Assembly (NCBI GenBank): GCA_012797215.1
Contig: JAAZPN010000197.1
Coordinates: forward strand, 1-15,092
Reading direction: 5' to 3'
From: Chloroflexota bacterium
Lineage (GTDB): Bacteria > Chloroflexota > Anaerolineae > Anaerolineales > Anaerolineaceae
DNA length: 15,092 nt
The first letter of the stretch is position 1; each line of letters begins with the position of its first letter. The notes below the pieces were generated by a model that saw only the letters and a program-made list of their open reading frames with translations, did not search any database and was not told the DNA's origin. A program made the translations under genes and the position numbers. This document shows positions 6,223 to 12,963 of the stretch, piece after piece.

Positions 6223-7590
6223 TTAATCCGGCACCGCGCCGTAGTATTGGTCGCGGAACATAGCCAGGCGCTTCTGGAAAATCAGTTCGATGCCCGGGTC
6301 GGTAGGACCGTTGCGGTGTTTGGCGATTGCCAGCTTGGCGATGGTGTGGAAGGGGCTGCTTTCTTCCGCGTTAGGTTGGTTGATGAACATGACGATGTCC
6401 GCGTCCTGTTCCAGGCTGCCGGATTCGCGCAGGTCAGAGAGTACTGGCTGCCTATCCGGGCGCGATTCCACCGCGCGCGAAAGCTGCGCCGCAGCGACCA
6501 CCGGCACCCGCAGCTCGCGCGCCAGCACTTTCAGGTAGCGCGAGATATACGAGACTTCTTGCACGCGGTTGTCTGTTTTCACTTCAGCAGACATCAACTG
6601 CAAGTAATCGACAATAACCAGGTCCAGCCCATATTCCATCTGCAAACGGCGGCATTTTGTGCGCATCTGCAGCGGCGTAATGGCTGGGGTGTCGTCAATA
6701 AAAATGTTCGCGTCGGCAAGCACCTCTAGCGCTCGCACGGAACGGTTCATCTCTTCATCCGTGAGCCTGGCGGAACGCAGTTTCTGTGAATCGATATCGG
6801 TTGCCTGGGCCAACAAGCGCTGCAGCAGCTGCTCGGAAGACATTTCCAACGAGAACAGGGCTACATTCCGTTTCAACTGCAGCCCGACATGCTTGGCAAT
6901 GCCAATCAAAAAGCCGGTCTTGCCCTGCCCTGGCCGACCAGCCACGATAATGAAGTCGGACTTTTGCAATCCATCCAATACCTTATCGACAGATTTGAGC
7001 CCAGTCTCCAGACCGGACACGGCGCCAGTCTGCAAGCTCATTTCCGACAGGCGGTCCAGATAGTCGCCTACAACGCTGCTGATTGGCACCAGGTCGTGCT
7101 TGTATCGCTCCTGGCTAACCCCGAAGATTGACTGTTCGGCCTGGTCAATCACCGTATCCACGTTAATGTCTTTGCGGTAAGCCAGTTTTGCGACTTCGTT
7201 GGCCGCTGTCAACAGCCGCCTGCGCGCCGCCAATGCGTTGATATTCCGCGCGTAGGCTTCTGCGTGCAATGATGAGGGCACCTGATTGGCCAGGCTGGCC
7301 AGGTATTCAAATCCGCCAATTTCCTCCAGGTGACCTTGGGCTTCCAGCTCTTGCTTAACTGTGAGCAGGTCAAAACTTGGGTCGCTGGAGTACAAACCCT
7401 GAAACGCCTGCCAAATCCATTGATGACTGCGGTAATAGAAATCATCCGCCTGCAGAAAAGATGAAACATCCAGGTAGACCACGGGTGTGATCAACACCGC
7501 GCCAATCAGCGCTTCTTCCATCGCGCGGTCAAAGAGCTGGCTGGCTCCGGCGTCTCCGGCGCTGCCGGAGTTATAATCTTGATCGCTCAT
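6223..7590 (-). CDS. dnaB: Replicative DNA helicase DnaB
   Basis: 455 residues from ATG 7590 (GGAG 5 nt upstream). A GTG at 7596 with GGTGGAG 7 nt upstream is an equally good start. The N-terminal collar domain (EALIGAVLITPVVY, then DDFYYRSHQWIW) is followed by a linker helix region and a RecA-like motor. The motor has Walker A GRPGQGKT (about 218-225), Walker B LVIVDYLQLM (about 324-333), QLSRAVE, and the arginine-finger/beta-hairpin region KHRNGPTD (about 424-431). It forms the hexameric 5'-3' helicase at the replication fork. The Walker A wording differs from the common RPSMGKTA form. No intein or insertion is seen. It sits second in the operon, 56 bp after the BFN protein and just ahead of the DnaD-like gene and the tandem loader. 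Confidence 0.95.
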   Translation of the reverse strand: MSDQDYNSGSAGDAGASQLFDRAMEEALIGAVLITPVVYLDVSSFLQADDFYYRSHQWIWQAFQGLYSSDPSFDLLTVKQELEAQGHLEEIGGFEYLASLANQVPSSLHAEAYARNINALAARRRLLTAANEVAKLAYRKDINVDTVIDQAEQSIFGVSQERYKHDLVPISSVVGDYLDRLSEMSLQTGAVSGLETGLKSVDKVLDGLQKSDFIIVAGRPGQGKTGFLIGIAKHVGLQLKRNVALFSLEMSSEQLLQRLLAQATDIDSQKLRSARLTDEEMNRSVRALEVLADANIFIDDTPAITPLQMRTKCRRLQMEYGLDLVIVDYLQLMSAEVKTDNRVQEVSYISRYLKVLARELRVPVVAAAQLSRAVESRPDRQPVLSDLRESGSLEQDADIVMFINQPNAEESSPFHTIAKLAIAKHRNGPTDPGIELIFQKRLAMFRDQYYGAVPD

Positions 7591-7646
7591 TCGCACTCCA
7601 AATCTCCACCTATCTTCAAGCAGGTTGGGAGGATAATAATCATTGT

Positions 7647-8210
7647 TCAGGGGACAAGGTTGGGACCATCCTCGCCGTTTTCAGGCTTCTGTTGGTCTGT
7701 ATCATCAGTATCAAGCTTACTGAAAAATTCCTCAAACAAAGAAAGATCCCCAGCGCCTTCTCCGCTTGTTTCACTCTCACCCTCTTCCGGATGAATCTCA
7801 ACTTCTGGAACCACGCCAGCTTTATCCAGGACTTCCGCATCCACAAAGATAGGCACGCCTGTCCGTACGACCAGCGCGAGCGCGTCGGAGGGGCGGCAAT
7901 CCAACCTTTTTTGGGCCCCATCCTGTTCTAAGACCAGGTTGGCGTAAAATGTATCGGATTCAAGCGCGGTAATTTCTACGGAAAGCAGGCGGGCATCCAG
8001 CGCGCCAACCAGATTTTTCATCAGATCGTGGGTTAATGGACGGGCGGTTTCAATCTTATGCAGCACAATTGTGATGGCCTCAAATTCATATAAACCAATC
8101 CATATCGGCAGGTATCTTTCTTCATCCTTATCTTTAAGCACTACGATACGGTCCTGGTTAATCAGGCTTACGCGCACACTCGAAATCAGGCATTCTCGCA
8201 TTTTTCTCAT
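7647..8210 (-). CDS. Bifunctional nuclease (BFN) domain protein, DUF151
   Basis: 187 residues. Residues about 6-135 match the BFN/DNase-RNase domain: LPIWIGLYEFEAITIVLHKI, ARPLTHDLMKNLV, FYANLVLEQDGAQKRLDCRP and SDALALVVRTGVPIFVDAEVL. The C-terminal ~50 residues are acidic and probably disordered (EGESETSGEGAGD, DTDDTDQQ). A plant member was reported to have DNase and RNase activity, but the bacterial role is unclear. It is the first gene of the dnaB operon, with a well-spaced promoter at 8256-8284. Start ATG 8210 gives full domain length; its ribosome-binding site is weak (AGG 5 nt upstream), and an ATG three codons further in is possible. Confidence 0.88.
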   Translation of the reverse strand: MRKMRECLISSVRVSLINQDRIVVLKDKDEERYLPIWIGLYEFEAITIVLHKIETARPLTHDLMKNLVGALDARLLSVEITALESDTFYANLVLEQDGAQKRLDCRPSDALALVVRTGVPIFVDAEVLDKAGVVPEVEIHPEEGESETSGEGAGDLSLFEEFFSKLDTDDTDQQKPENGEDGPNLVP

Positions 8211-8255
8211 TGGAACCTACCGCCAGCTGTGAAAGATAACAGCGCTTCTATGTTG

Positions 8256-8284
8256 ATTTTATCACGCTGAGCATCTGGTTTCAA
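8256..8284 (-). promoter_or_regulatory. Sigma-70-type promoter of the BFN-dnaB operon
   Basis: The minus strand reads TTGAAA (8284-8279), a 17-nt spacer, then TAAAAT (8261-8256). Predicted start of transcription is near 8249, giving a leader of about 39 nt to the ATG at 8210. Box quality and spacing are both good. Confidence 0.7.
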
Positions 8285-8307
8285 TTTTACCAGCCAAACG
8301 CTCCCCA

Positions 8308-8357
8308 AACTTGACTGCTTGACAGCATCTTTTCGAACTTGACTTAACAACTTAACT
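8308..8357 (+). repeat. Cluster of TTGAC/TTAAC direct repeats in the divergent promoter region
   Basis: AACTTGACT occurs identically at 8308-8316 and 8336-8344. CTTGACA at 8318-8324 lies 8 bp after the first CTTGACT. ACTTAAC occurs at 8342-8348 and 8350-8356, also 8 bp apart. All point the same way and overlap the -35 region of the regulator promoter. OmpR-type winged-helix proteins bind direct repeats, so autoregulation is a reasonable guess, though the spacing is not their classical 10-11 bp. Confidence 0.4.
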
Positions 8358-8369
8358 TTCGGCTATAAT
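8339..8369 (+). promoter_or_regulatory. Promoter of the response-regulator gene
   Basis: A perfect TATAAT lies at 8364-8369. TTGACT at 8339-8344 is the best -35, but the spacer is 19 nt, longer than ideal, so an activator or another -35 may be used. Predicted start is about 8376. Confidence 0.6.
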
Positions 8370-8375
8370 ACCTCT

Positions 8376-8393
8376 ATGAGTAGTTTCCGATAG
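8376..8393 (+). other. Five-codon open frame at the predicted transcript start
   Basis: ATG AGT AGT TTC CGA TAG (MSSFR) starts 6 nt after the TATAAT box, where transcription should begin. The remaining leader to the regulator start holds competing short GC stems (CCCGA 8400-8404 with TCGGG 8421-8425, or CCCG 8400-8403 with CGGG 8415-8418). It may be a leaderless leader peptide or pure chance. No known riboswitch motif was recognised. Confidence 0.2.
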
Positions 8394-8521
8394 GCATATC
8401 CCGACCGGCAAGCGCGGGTTTCGGGGGCAATGTGGGTGTGATGCTATATTTGTCATTGTTCCTTCGAAATCAGAGTGACCCGGCTGCTTATCTATCAGAA
8501 TTATTAAGGATTGAGGCATCG

Positions 8522-9217
8522 TTGCTGGAGAACTCCCAGGTTTCGATACTTTGCATCGAAGGCAGCCGAAATAATCATTTTGCCTTTGCCAAAAACCTGC
8601 AGCGGAAAGGGTATCGTGTCAGCACGGCAGCCAGCGGCGCTGAGGGCATAGTATTGCTGGATGATTTGAACCCAACAGCGGTTATCATCAACGCGGCATC
8701 GCTGCGCACGAATGGCATCCGCATCACCAAGCGCTTTCGCTCCTTGCTGCCTGAGTGCCCGATAGTGCTCATAGTCAGCCAGGATGCAGAGGAAAACCCC
8801 CTGCCCGAAGCCAACATCGTGCTTAAATTGCCCTTTACTGTTCAAAAACTGGTGAACCGCATCCGCACTTTTCAGACCATCGAAAACCGTCATATGCACA
8901 AGCTGGGTGCCTTGCTGCTCAATACCCGCTCCAACATGGTCATCTGCAACGGCAAGGAAACGCATCTCACCCCGCGGCTGACCAAACTCCTGCTGCGCAT
9001 GATGGACGAACCGGATACGGTTCACACGCGCGAGGAGCTCTTCCAAAAAGTTTGGGAAACCGACTACACCGGAGACACCCGCACGCTGGATGTTCACATC
9101 AGCTGGCTGCGCCAGGCGCTGGAAGAAGACCCCCGCCGCCCAGAGATTATTCTGACGGAACGCTCTATCGGTTACCGGCTGCGCGTTCCTCGCAATCAAA
9201 AAGAACCTGTCGAGTAA
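8522..9217 (+). CDS. Orphan OmpR/PhoB-type regulator with degenerate receiver domain
   Basis: 231 residues from TTG 8522. The C-terminal winged helix is canonical: TREELFQKVWETDYTGDTRT, then LDVHISWLRQALEEDP and ERSIGYRLR. The N-terminal receiver fold is recognisable (VSILCIEG, YRVSTAASGAEGIVLLDD, PIVLIVSQDA, VLKLPF). Its usual Asp pair is Glu-Gly and the phosphoacceptor Asp is Asn (AVIINAASL where VILDLML is usual). The Ser and Lys switch residues remain. It probably acts as a transcription factor not controlled by phosphorylation. No histidine kinase is nearby. GTG 8432 and ATG 8441 are in-frame alternatives. I prefer TTG 8522 because GAGG lies 5 nt upstream, the resulting length is usual for the family, and codons before it (CTA, TTA, TCA, AGG) look non-coding. 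Confidence 0.85.
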   Translation: MLENSQVSILCIEGSRNNHFAFAKNLQRKGYRVSTAASGAEGIVLLDDLNPTAVIINAASLRTNGIRITKRFRSLLPECPIVLIVSQDAEENPLPEANIVLKLPFTVQKLVNRIRTFQTIENRHMHKLGALLLNTRSNMVICNGKETHLTPRLTKLLLRMMDEPDTVHTREELFQKVWETDYTGDTRTLDVHISWLRQALEEDPRRPEIILTERSIGYRLRVPRNQKEPVE

Positions 9218-9239
9218 ATTCCTCTCCCTTTAACTTTCC

Positions 9240-9271
9240 AAACAGCGCGATTGATGATCGCGCTGTTTTTG
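9240..9271 (+). terminator. Rho-independent terminator of the regulator gene
   Basis: A perfect 12-bp stem (9240-9251 aaacagcgcgat, 9257-9268 atcgcgctgttt) has a 5-nt loop and ends in five T residues counting those in the stem. It lies 22 bp after the stop. Confidence 0.9.
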
Positions 9272-9297
9272 TCAACGCCGAAAATCCCCAACCAGGC

Positions 9298-9324
9298 AAA
9301 AAAAGCCGCTGGGATGGGCGGCTT
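9298..9324 (-). terminator. Rho-independent terminator of the decarboxylase operon
   Basis: On the minus strand AAGCCGC (9324-9318), an 8-nt loop, then GCGGCTT (9309-9303) runs into further T residues (complement of 9298-9302). It lies 19 bp past the beta-subunit stop and faces the regulator's terminator. Confidence 0.88.
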
Positions 9325-9343
9325 ATTACAGAAAAAACCCGAA

Positions 9344-10462
9344 TTAATGGATTCCCATCACCAGTGCGAGCAGCAAGCCGCCAGCAATCACGCTGCCAAG
9401 CTGACCGGCGGTGTTGGAACCCATAGCGTGCATCAGAATGAAGTTGGATGGGTCTTCTTCCAGAGCCATTTTCGCGGAGAGTCTGCCTGCCATCGGAAAG
9501 GCGCTGATTCCACAAGCCCCAATCAGCGGGTTGACTTTGTTATGCGTGACAATCGCCATCAGCTTGCCGAAGAGCAGGCCAGCCACCGTGTCAATCACGA
9601 ATGCCAGCAGCCCCAGCGCGAGAATTGCCAGCGTCTTCAAATTCAGAAAACTTGCCGCGGTCATTGTCGAACCAATCGCCAGCCCTAAGAATAACGTGGC
9701 AATGTTAATCAGCTCATTTTGCGCCATCTTGCTCAGTCGGTCCACGACCAAAGCTTCCCGCAGCAAGTTTCCCAGCATCAAGGCAGCCATCAGCGGGGCG
9801 GCGTCCGGGGCAACCAACGCCACCAGCAGCGTCACCATAATCGGAAAAACGACCAGCGTCAGGCGCGAAACCGGCTTAGGGGCATATTCCATGCGAATGA
9901 GTCGCTCTTTACGGGTGGTCATCAGTTTCATGATAGGCGGTTGGATAATCGGGATGAGGCTCATATATGAATACGCGGCTACCGCGATAGGGGCAATGAT
10001 TTCTGGCGCAAGTTTGCTGCCAACAAAAATGGCGGTTGGTCCGTCAATCGCTCCGATGACGCCAATGGAAGCCGCCTGATTGAGCGGAAAGCCGAGCAGC
10101 AGCGCCAATAGCAGCGTAGCGTAAATGCCAAACTGGCCAGCCGCGCCCAACAGCACCAGGCTGGGTTGGGAAAGCAGCGGGCTAAAATCAATCATCGCGC
10201 CCACACCAACAAAAATTAGCAGTGGGAACAGTTCGGTCTTAATGCCGGCGTCATAGATGACTTTCATGAAGCCAACCTCGTTGGACATGCCCAGGTTAGC
10301 CAGCAAACAGCCAAAGCCAATCGGCAGAAGCAGCACAGGCTCATACTCCTTGGCAATCGCCAGATAGATGAGCACCAAGGCAACCGCAATCATCACCGCG
10401 TTCTGCCAACTAAAATTCGCGAAACCTTTCCCTAATTCCGTTAACAATTCAGTCAGGTCCAT
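9344..10462 (-). CDS. mmdB: Sodium-translocating decarboxylase beta subunit (MmdB/OadB/GcdB family)
   Basis: 372 residues of very hydrophobic membrane protein with about nine or more transmembrane segments; the length suits MmdB-type subunits rather than the longer OadB. It decarboxylates carboxybiotin and couples this to Na+ export. Signature regions are FVGVGAMIDFSPLLSQP, GAIDGPTAIFVG (Asp near 140, the counterpart of the essential Asp in Klebsiella OadB), SYMSLIPIIQPP and NPLIGACGISAFPMAGR near residue 315. It follows the biotin carrier by 12 bp and is last in the operon, ahead of a strong terminator. Subunit identity is firm. The substrate depends on the alpha subunit. Confidence 0.93.
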   Translation of the reverse strand: MDLTELLTELGKGFANFSWQNAVMIAVALVLIYLAIAKEYEPVLLLPIGFGCLLANLGMSNEVGFMKVIYDAGIKTELFPLLIFVGVGAMIDFSPLLSQPSLVLLGAAGQFGIYATLLLALLLGFPLNQAASIGVIGAIDGPTAIFVGSKLAPEIIAPIAVAAYSYMSLIPIIQPPIMKLMTTRKERLIRMEYAPKPVSRLTLVVFPIMVTLLVALVAPDAAPLMAALMLGNLLREALVVDRLSKMAQNELINIATLFLGLAIGSTMTAASFLNLKTLAILALGLLAFVIDTVAGLLFGKLMAIVTHNKVNPLIGACGISAFPMAGRLSAKMALEEDPSNFILMHAMGSNTAGQLGSVIAGGLLLALVMGIH

Positions 10463-10474
10463 GGACGCGTCCTT

Positions 10475-10900
10475 TTAGTCCTCAAAGCGAAACAGCGGCT
10501 GGCTGTGGCGCACCTGGTCGCCAGCGGAAACGAGCGCCTCCGCGATTACGCCATCCCGACCTGCCCGGATGATGTTTTTCATCTTCATGGCTTCCAATAC
10601 GCACAAAGGGTCGCCGGATTTAACCTGCGCTCCAGATTTCACCTGCACCTCAATAATGACGCCGGGCAACGGCGAGTTCACATTTTTGCTGCTTTGGGCG
10701 GCTTTGGGCGCGCCCGCGCTGACCATTGGCCGTTCAGGAGCAATCTGCGCGCTGGTCGTGTTTTCGATGGGGGCTTGTGCCTTTTCCTCCGGCCAAACCT
10801 CAAATACTTCTCCATCGACCTCCGCGAGCACAGGCCGCGCCTGCAAGTCCTCAATTTTTACTGCGTAAGTTTTACCCGCGATGCTCACATTAATAATCAT
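10475..10900 (-). CDS. mmdC: Biotin carboxyl carrier subunit of the decarboxylase (MmdC-type)
   Basis: 141 residues from ATG 10900. The N-terminal segment (INVSIAGKTYAVKIEDL, VDGEVFEVW) is typical of decarboxylase biotin subunits. A Pro/Ala/Ser-rich flexible linker (about 41-75) follows, then a lipoyl/biotinyl domain (SPLPGVIIEVQVKSGAQVKS, then VLEAMKMKN). The biotin-accepting Lys is about residue 106 in the AMKM motif. It carries CO2 from the alpha subunit to the membrane beta subunit. The ATG overlaps the upstream TGA (ATGA), with AGAGGA 8 nt before it. A longer frame to 10960 is open but lies inside the upstream gene and is rejected. Confidence 0.93.
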   Translation of the reverse strand: MIINVSIAGKTYAVKIEDLQARPVLAEVDGEVFEVWPEEKAQAPIENTTSAQIAPERPMVSAGAPKAAQSSKNVNSPLPGVIIEVQVKSGAQVKSGDPLCVLEAMKMKNIIRAGRDGVIAEALVSAGDQVRHSQPLFRFED

Positions 10901-11241
10901 TTTCTCTGTCCTCTGCCTGGAGTATGAATAGTCTGACGCACGCGTCCGCTCAAGAGCCATTGGTTTTGCTGTGGAGCGGATTTAGCCGGCCCCGCAGCTG
11001 AGGGGTAAGCCTTCTCCAGCGCCAGGGCGAAAGCCACTGCGGCTGCGGCAGCCTGCGCCGGGTAAGCGGTGGGCTCCTCAGCGTCCAAAGCTTCAGCTTC
11101 TGCTGTCGCAGCTTCCTGCTCTGGTCGGCTGGTCAGGCGCACCAAGAGGGCCATGATTCCCCACAGCGCGATTATCATCAGGAAGACCAGCCCCATTCCC
11201 AGGCCGGTAATAGATAAACCTTGCAGTAATGTTTCTGCCAT
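10897..11241 (-). CDS. OadG-family small membrane subunit (gamma / MmdD delta type)
   Basis: 114 residues. One N-terminal transmembrane helix (ITGLGMGLVFLMIIALWGIM, within residues about 8-36) carries the OadG hallmark. An Ala-rich linker (about 45-82) and a short conserved tail (NQWLLSGRVRQTI) complete the usual layout. In Na+-pumping decarboxylases this subunit anchors and stabilises the alpha subunit and biotin carrier on the membrane. It starts 12 bp after mmdA and overlaps mmdC by 4 bp. The order alpha - OadG-like - biotin carrier - beta matches the Propionigenium mmdADCB arrangement as I remember it. Confidence 0.87.
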   Translation of the reverse strand: MAETLLQGLSITGLGMGLVFLMIIALWGIMALLVRLTSRPEQEAATAEAEALDAEEPTAYPAQAAAAAVAFALALEKAYPSAAGPAKSAPQQNQWLLSGRVRQTIHTPGRGQRK

Positions 11242-11253
11242 CTCTCACCTGAC

Positions 11254-12798
11254 CTAAAGCGGCATGTTGCCGTGTTTACGCGGCGCCGCGCTTTCAACTT
11301 TATTAGAAAGCGATTCAAGCGCTTCGATAAGTTTTTGGCGCGTTTGGGCGGGCTCAATCACCTCATCGATATATCCCGCGCGCGCGGCAGCGTAGGGGTT
11401 CAGGTACTTCTGGCGGTATTCATCTTCCAGACGCTTGCGCTCCGCCGCGGGGTCTTCCGCCTCAGAGATTTGCTTGCGATAGAGGATGTTAGCCGCGCCT
11501 TCAGCGCCCATCACGGCAATTTCCGCGCTGGGCCAGGCAAAGGTGATATCCGTGCCCAGATATTTGCTGCTCATCACCACGTACGCGCCGCCGTACGCCT
11601 TGCGCGTGACCACGCTGACCTTTGGAACAACAGCCTCGGAGTACGCGAACAGCACTTTCGCACCGTGGCGGATAACCCCGCGATGTTCCTGGTCCACACC
11701 CGGCAGAAAACCAGGCGAGTCGACAAAAGTCACAATCGGCAAATTAAACGCATCGCAGAAGCGCACCATCCGGCTGATTTTGTCCGCCGAATCGATGTCC
11801 ATCACGCCCGCCAGGCTGGAAGGTTCCTGTGAGATGATGCCCACCGCTCTGCCATCCAGCCGCGCCAAACCCACAATCGCGTTGGGTGCAAAGCTCGCTT
11901 GAATTTCGAGGAAGGAGCCGACGTCCACGATGGTTTGTATGGCGGTGTGCAAACTGTACGGTTCATTCGGGTTGAGGGGCACCAGAGTGTTCAGGGCGTC
12001 CGAACGCCGCAGCGGGCTGTCCCCGCTGTTCAGGACTGGCGCGGCATCCACATTATTGGCAGGCAAGTAACCCAATACCTGCCGGCAGAGCGCCAAGGCT
12101 TCCCGCTCGCTGGGGCTGACCAAGTGCGCCGTCCCGCTGATGCTAAGGTGCACGTCCGCGCCGCCCAGCGATTCAAAATCGACATCCTCGCCCGTCACGG
12201 TCTTAATCACCTGCGGACCGGTCAGGAACATGTATGACTGTTTTTGGACCATGATAATCAGGTCCGTAAGCGCGGGAGAATACGCGGCGCCGCCAGCGCA
12301 GGGCCCCATAATCAGACTGATTTGCGGGACCACGCCGGAGTACTGCGCGTTTCGCCGGAAAATCTCGGCGTAACCGCCCAGGCTTTTCACGCCTTCTTGA
12401 ATGCGCGCGCCTCCAGAGTCAATCATGCCAACGATGGGCGCGCCGTTCTTGGCCGCCAGGTCCATGACACGGCAGATTTTTCGGCTGTGCATTTCACCAA
12501 GCGCGCCGCCCTGAACGGTAAAGTCCTGAGCGTAGACGTATACCTGGCGCCCGTCCACCTTTCCGTAGCCGGTCACCACGCCGTCACCCAGCGTAGATTC
12601 AGCCTGGGGGTCGTTTTGTTGGACCACCAGGGCTTCCAGTTCCCGGAAGCTGCCTTCATCCAGCAGCAGCAGGACGCGCTCGCGCGCCGTAAGGCTGCCT
12701 TTGGCATGCTGTTTATCAATCCTGGCCTGTCCGCCTCCTAATTGGGCTTCCGCCAGCATCTTGCTTAGTTGTTCCAAGCGGGGATCTGCTTCAGACAT
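11254..12798 (-). CDS. mmdA: Acyl-CoA decarboxylase alpha subunit (biotin carboxyltransferase), probably methylmalonyl-CoA decarboxylase
   Basis: 514 residues, the usual size for MmdA/PccB-type carboxyltransferases. The N-half has crotonase-fold motifs (LTARERVLLLLDEGSF, VYAQDFTVQGGALGE, MIDSGGARIQEGV, MGPCAGGAAYSPALTDLIIM). The C-half has the second oxyanion-hole region (GVMDIDSADKISRMVRFCDA, FVDSPGFLPGVDQE, RKAYGGAYVVM). It transfers the carboxyl group of an acyl-CoA to biotin on the carrier. Operon partners OadG-like, MmdC and MmdB show a decarboxylase rather than propionyl-CoA carboxylase. Length and sequence favour methylmalonyl-CoA over glutaconyl-CoA (GcdA is longer). ATG 12798 has an excellent site (AAGGAG, 4 nt spacing). 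Methylmalonyl-CoA mutase and epimerase are not in the window. Confidence 0.9.
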   Translation of the reverse strand: MSEADPRLEQLSKMLAEAQLGGGQARIDKQHAKGSLTARERVLLLLDEGSFRELEALVVQQNDPQAESTLGDGVVTGYGKVDGRQVYVYAQDFTVQGGALGEMHSRKICRVMDLAAKNGAPIVGMIDSGGARIQEGVKSLGGYAEIFRRNAQYSGVVPQISLIMGPCAGGAAYSPALTDLIIMVQKQSYMFLTGPQVIKTVTGEDVDFESLGGADVHLSISGTAHLVSPSEREALALCRQVLGYLPANNVDAAPVLNSGDSPLRRSDALNTLVPLNPNEPYSLHTAIQTIVDVGSFLEIQASFAPNAIVGLARLDGRAVGIISQEPSSLAGVMDIDSADKISRMVRFCDAFNLPIVTFVDSPGFLPGVDQEHRGVIRHGAKVLFAYSEAVVPKVSVVTRKAYGGAYVVMSSKYLGTDITFAWPSAEIAVMGAEGAANILYRKQISEAEDPAAERKRLEDEYRQKYLNPYAAARAGYIDEVIEPAQTRQKLIEALESLSNKVESAAPRKHGNMPL

Positions 12799-12824
12799 TT
12801 TGCTCCTTCATAAGAACAAAGTTC

Positions 12825-12868
12825 GTTCGGCTGCCGTGTTTTAGATGAGGATGCGGCGGCAGCCGGAT
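12825..12868 (-). promoter_or_regulatory. Hairpin at the predicted 5' end of the mmdA mRNA
   Basis: cggctgccg (12828-12836) and cggcagccg (12857-12865) are perfect 9-bp inverted repeats. G-T pairs and one further A-T pair extend them on both sides to 12825-12837 with 12856-12868, leaving an 18-nt loop. The stem begins at the predicted transcription start near 12868 and ends 26 nt before the mmdA ATG. It could be a 5' stabiliser or protein/RNA control element. No T run follows, so it is not a terminator. Confidence 0.45.
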
Positions 12869-12874
12869 TGCATA

Positions 12875-12883
12875 ATTGTAACA
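12875..12883 (-). promoter_or_regulatory. Extended -10 promoter of the mmd operon
   Basis: The minus strand reads TGTTACAAT, a TGn extended -10 with TACAAT, which can work without a good -35; none is visible. The predicted start is near 12868, about 70 nt before the mmdA ATG. Confidence 0.45.
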
Positions 12884-12963
12884 TCATCGCTTGCGTTGGG
12901 GGAGCGGGCAGGATGAAAACCTGGAGGCAGTGAGACGTAATTTGTTTTTTCACCGGCGTGATG

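Noticed and set aside
8394..8450. Known riboswitch in the regulator leader (cyclic-di-GMP, fluoride, cobalamin, guanidine considered)
   Set aside because: None of the conserved sequence boxes of these classes could be matched by eye; only short competing stems were seen.
10901..10960. Longer start of the biotin carrier gene
   Set aside because: It lies wholly inside the OadG-like gene and adds no conserved residues. ATG 10900 has a ribosome site and an ATGA overlap.
12825..12868. Terminator upstream of mmdA
   Set aside because: The stem is good, but the loop is 18 nt and no T tract follows on either strand.
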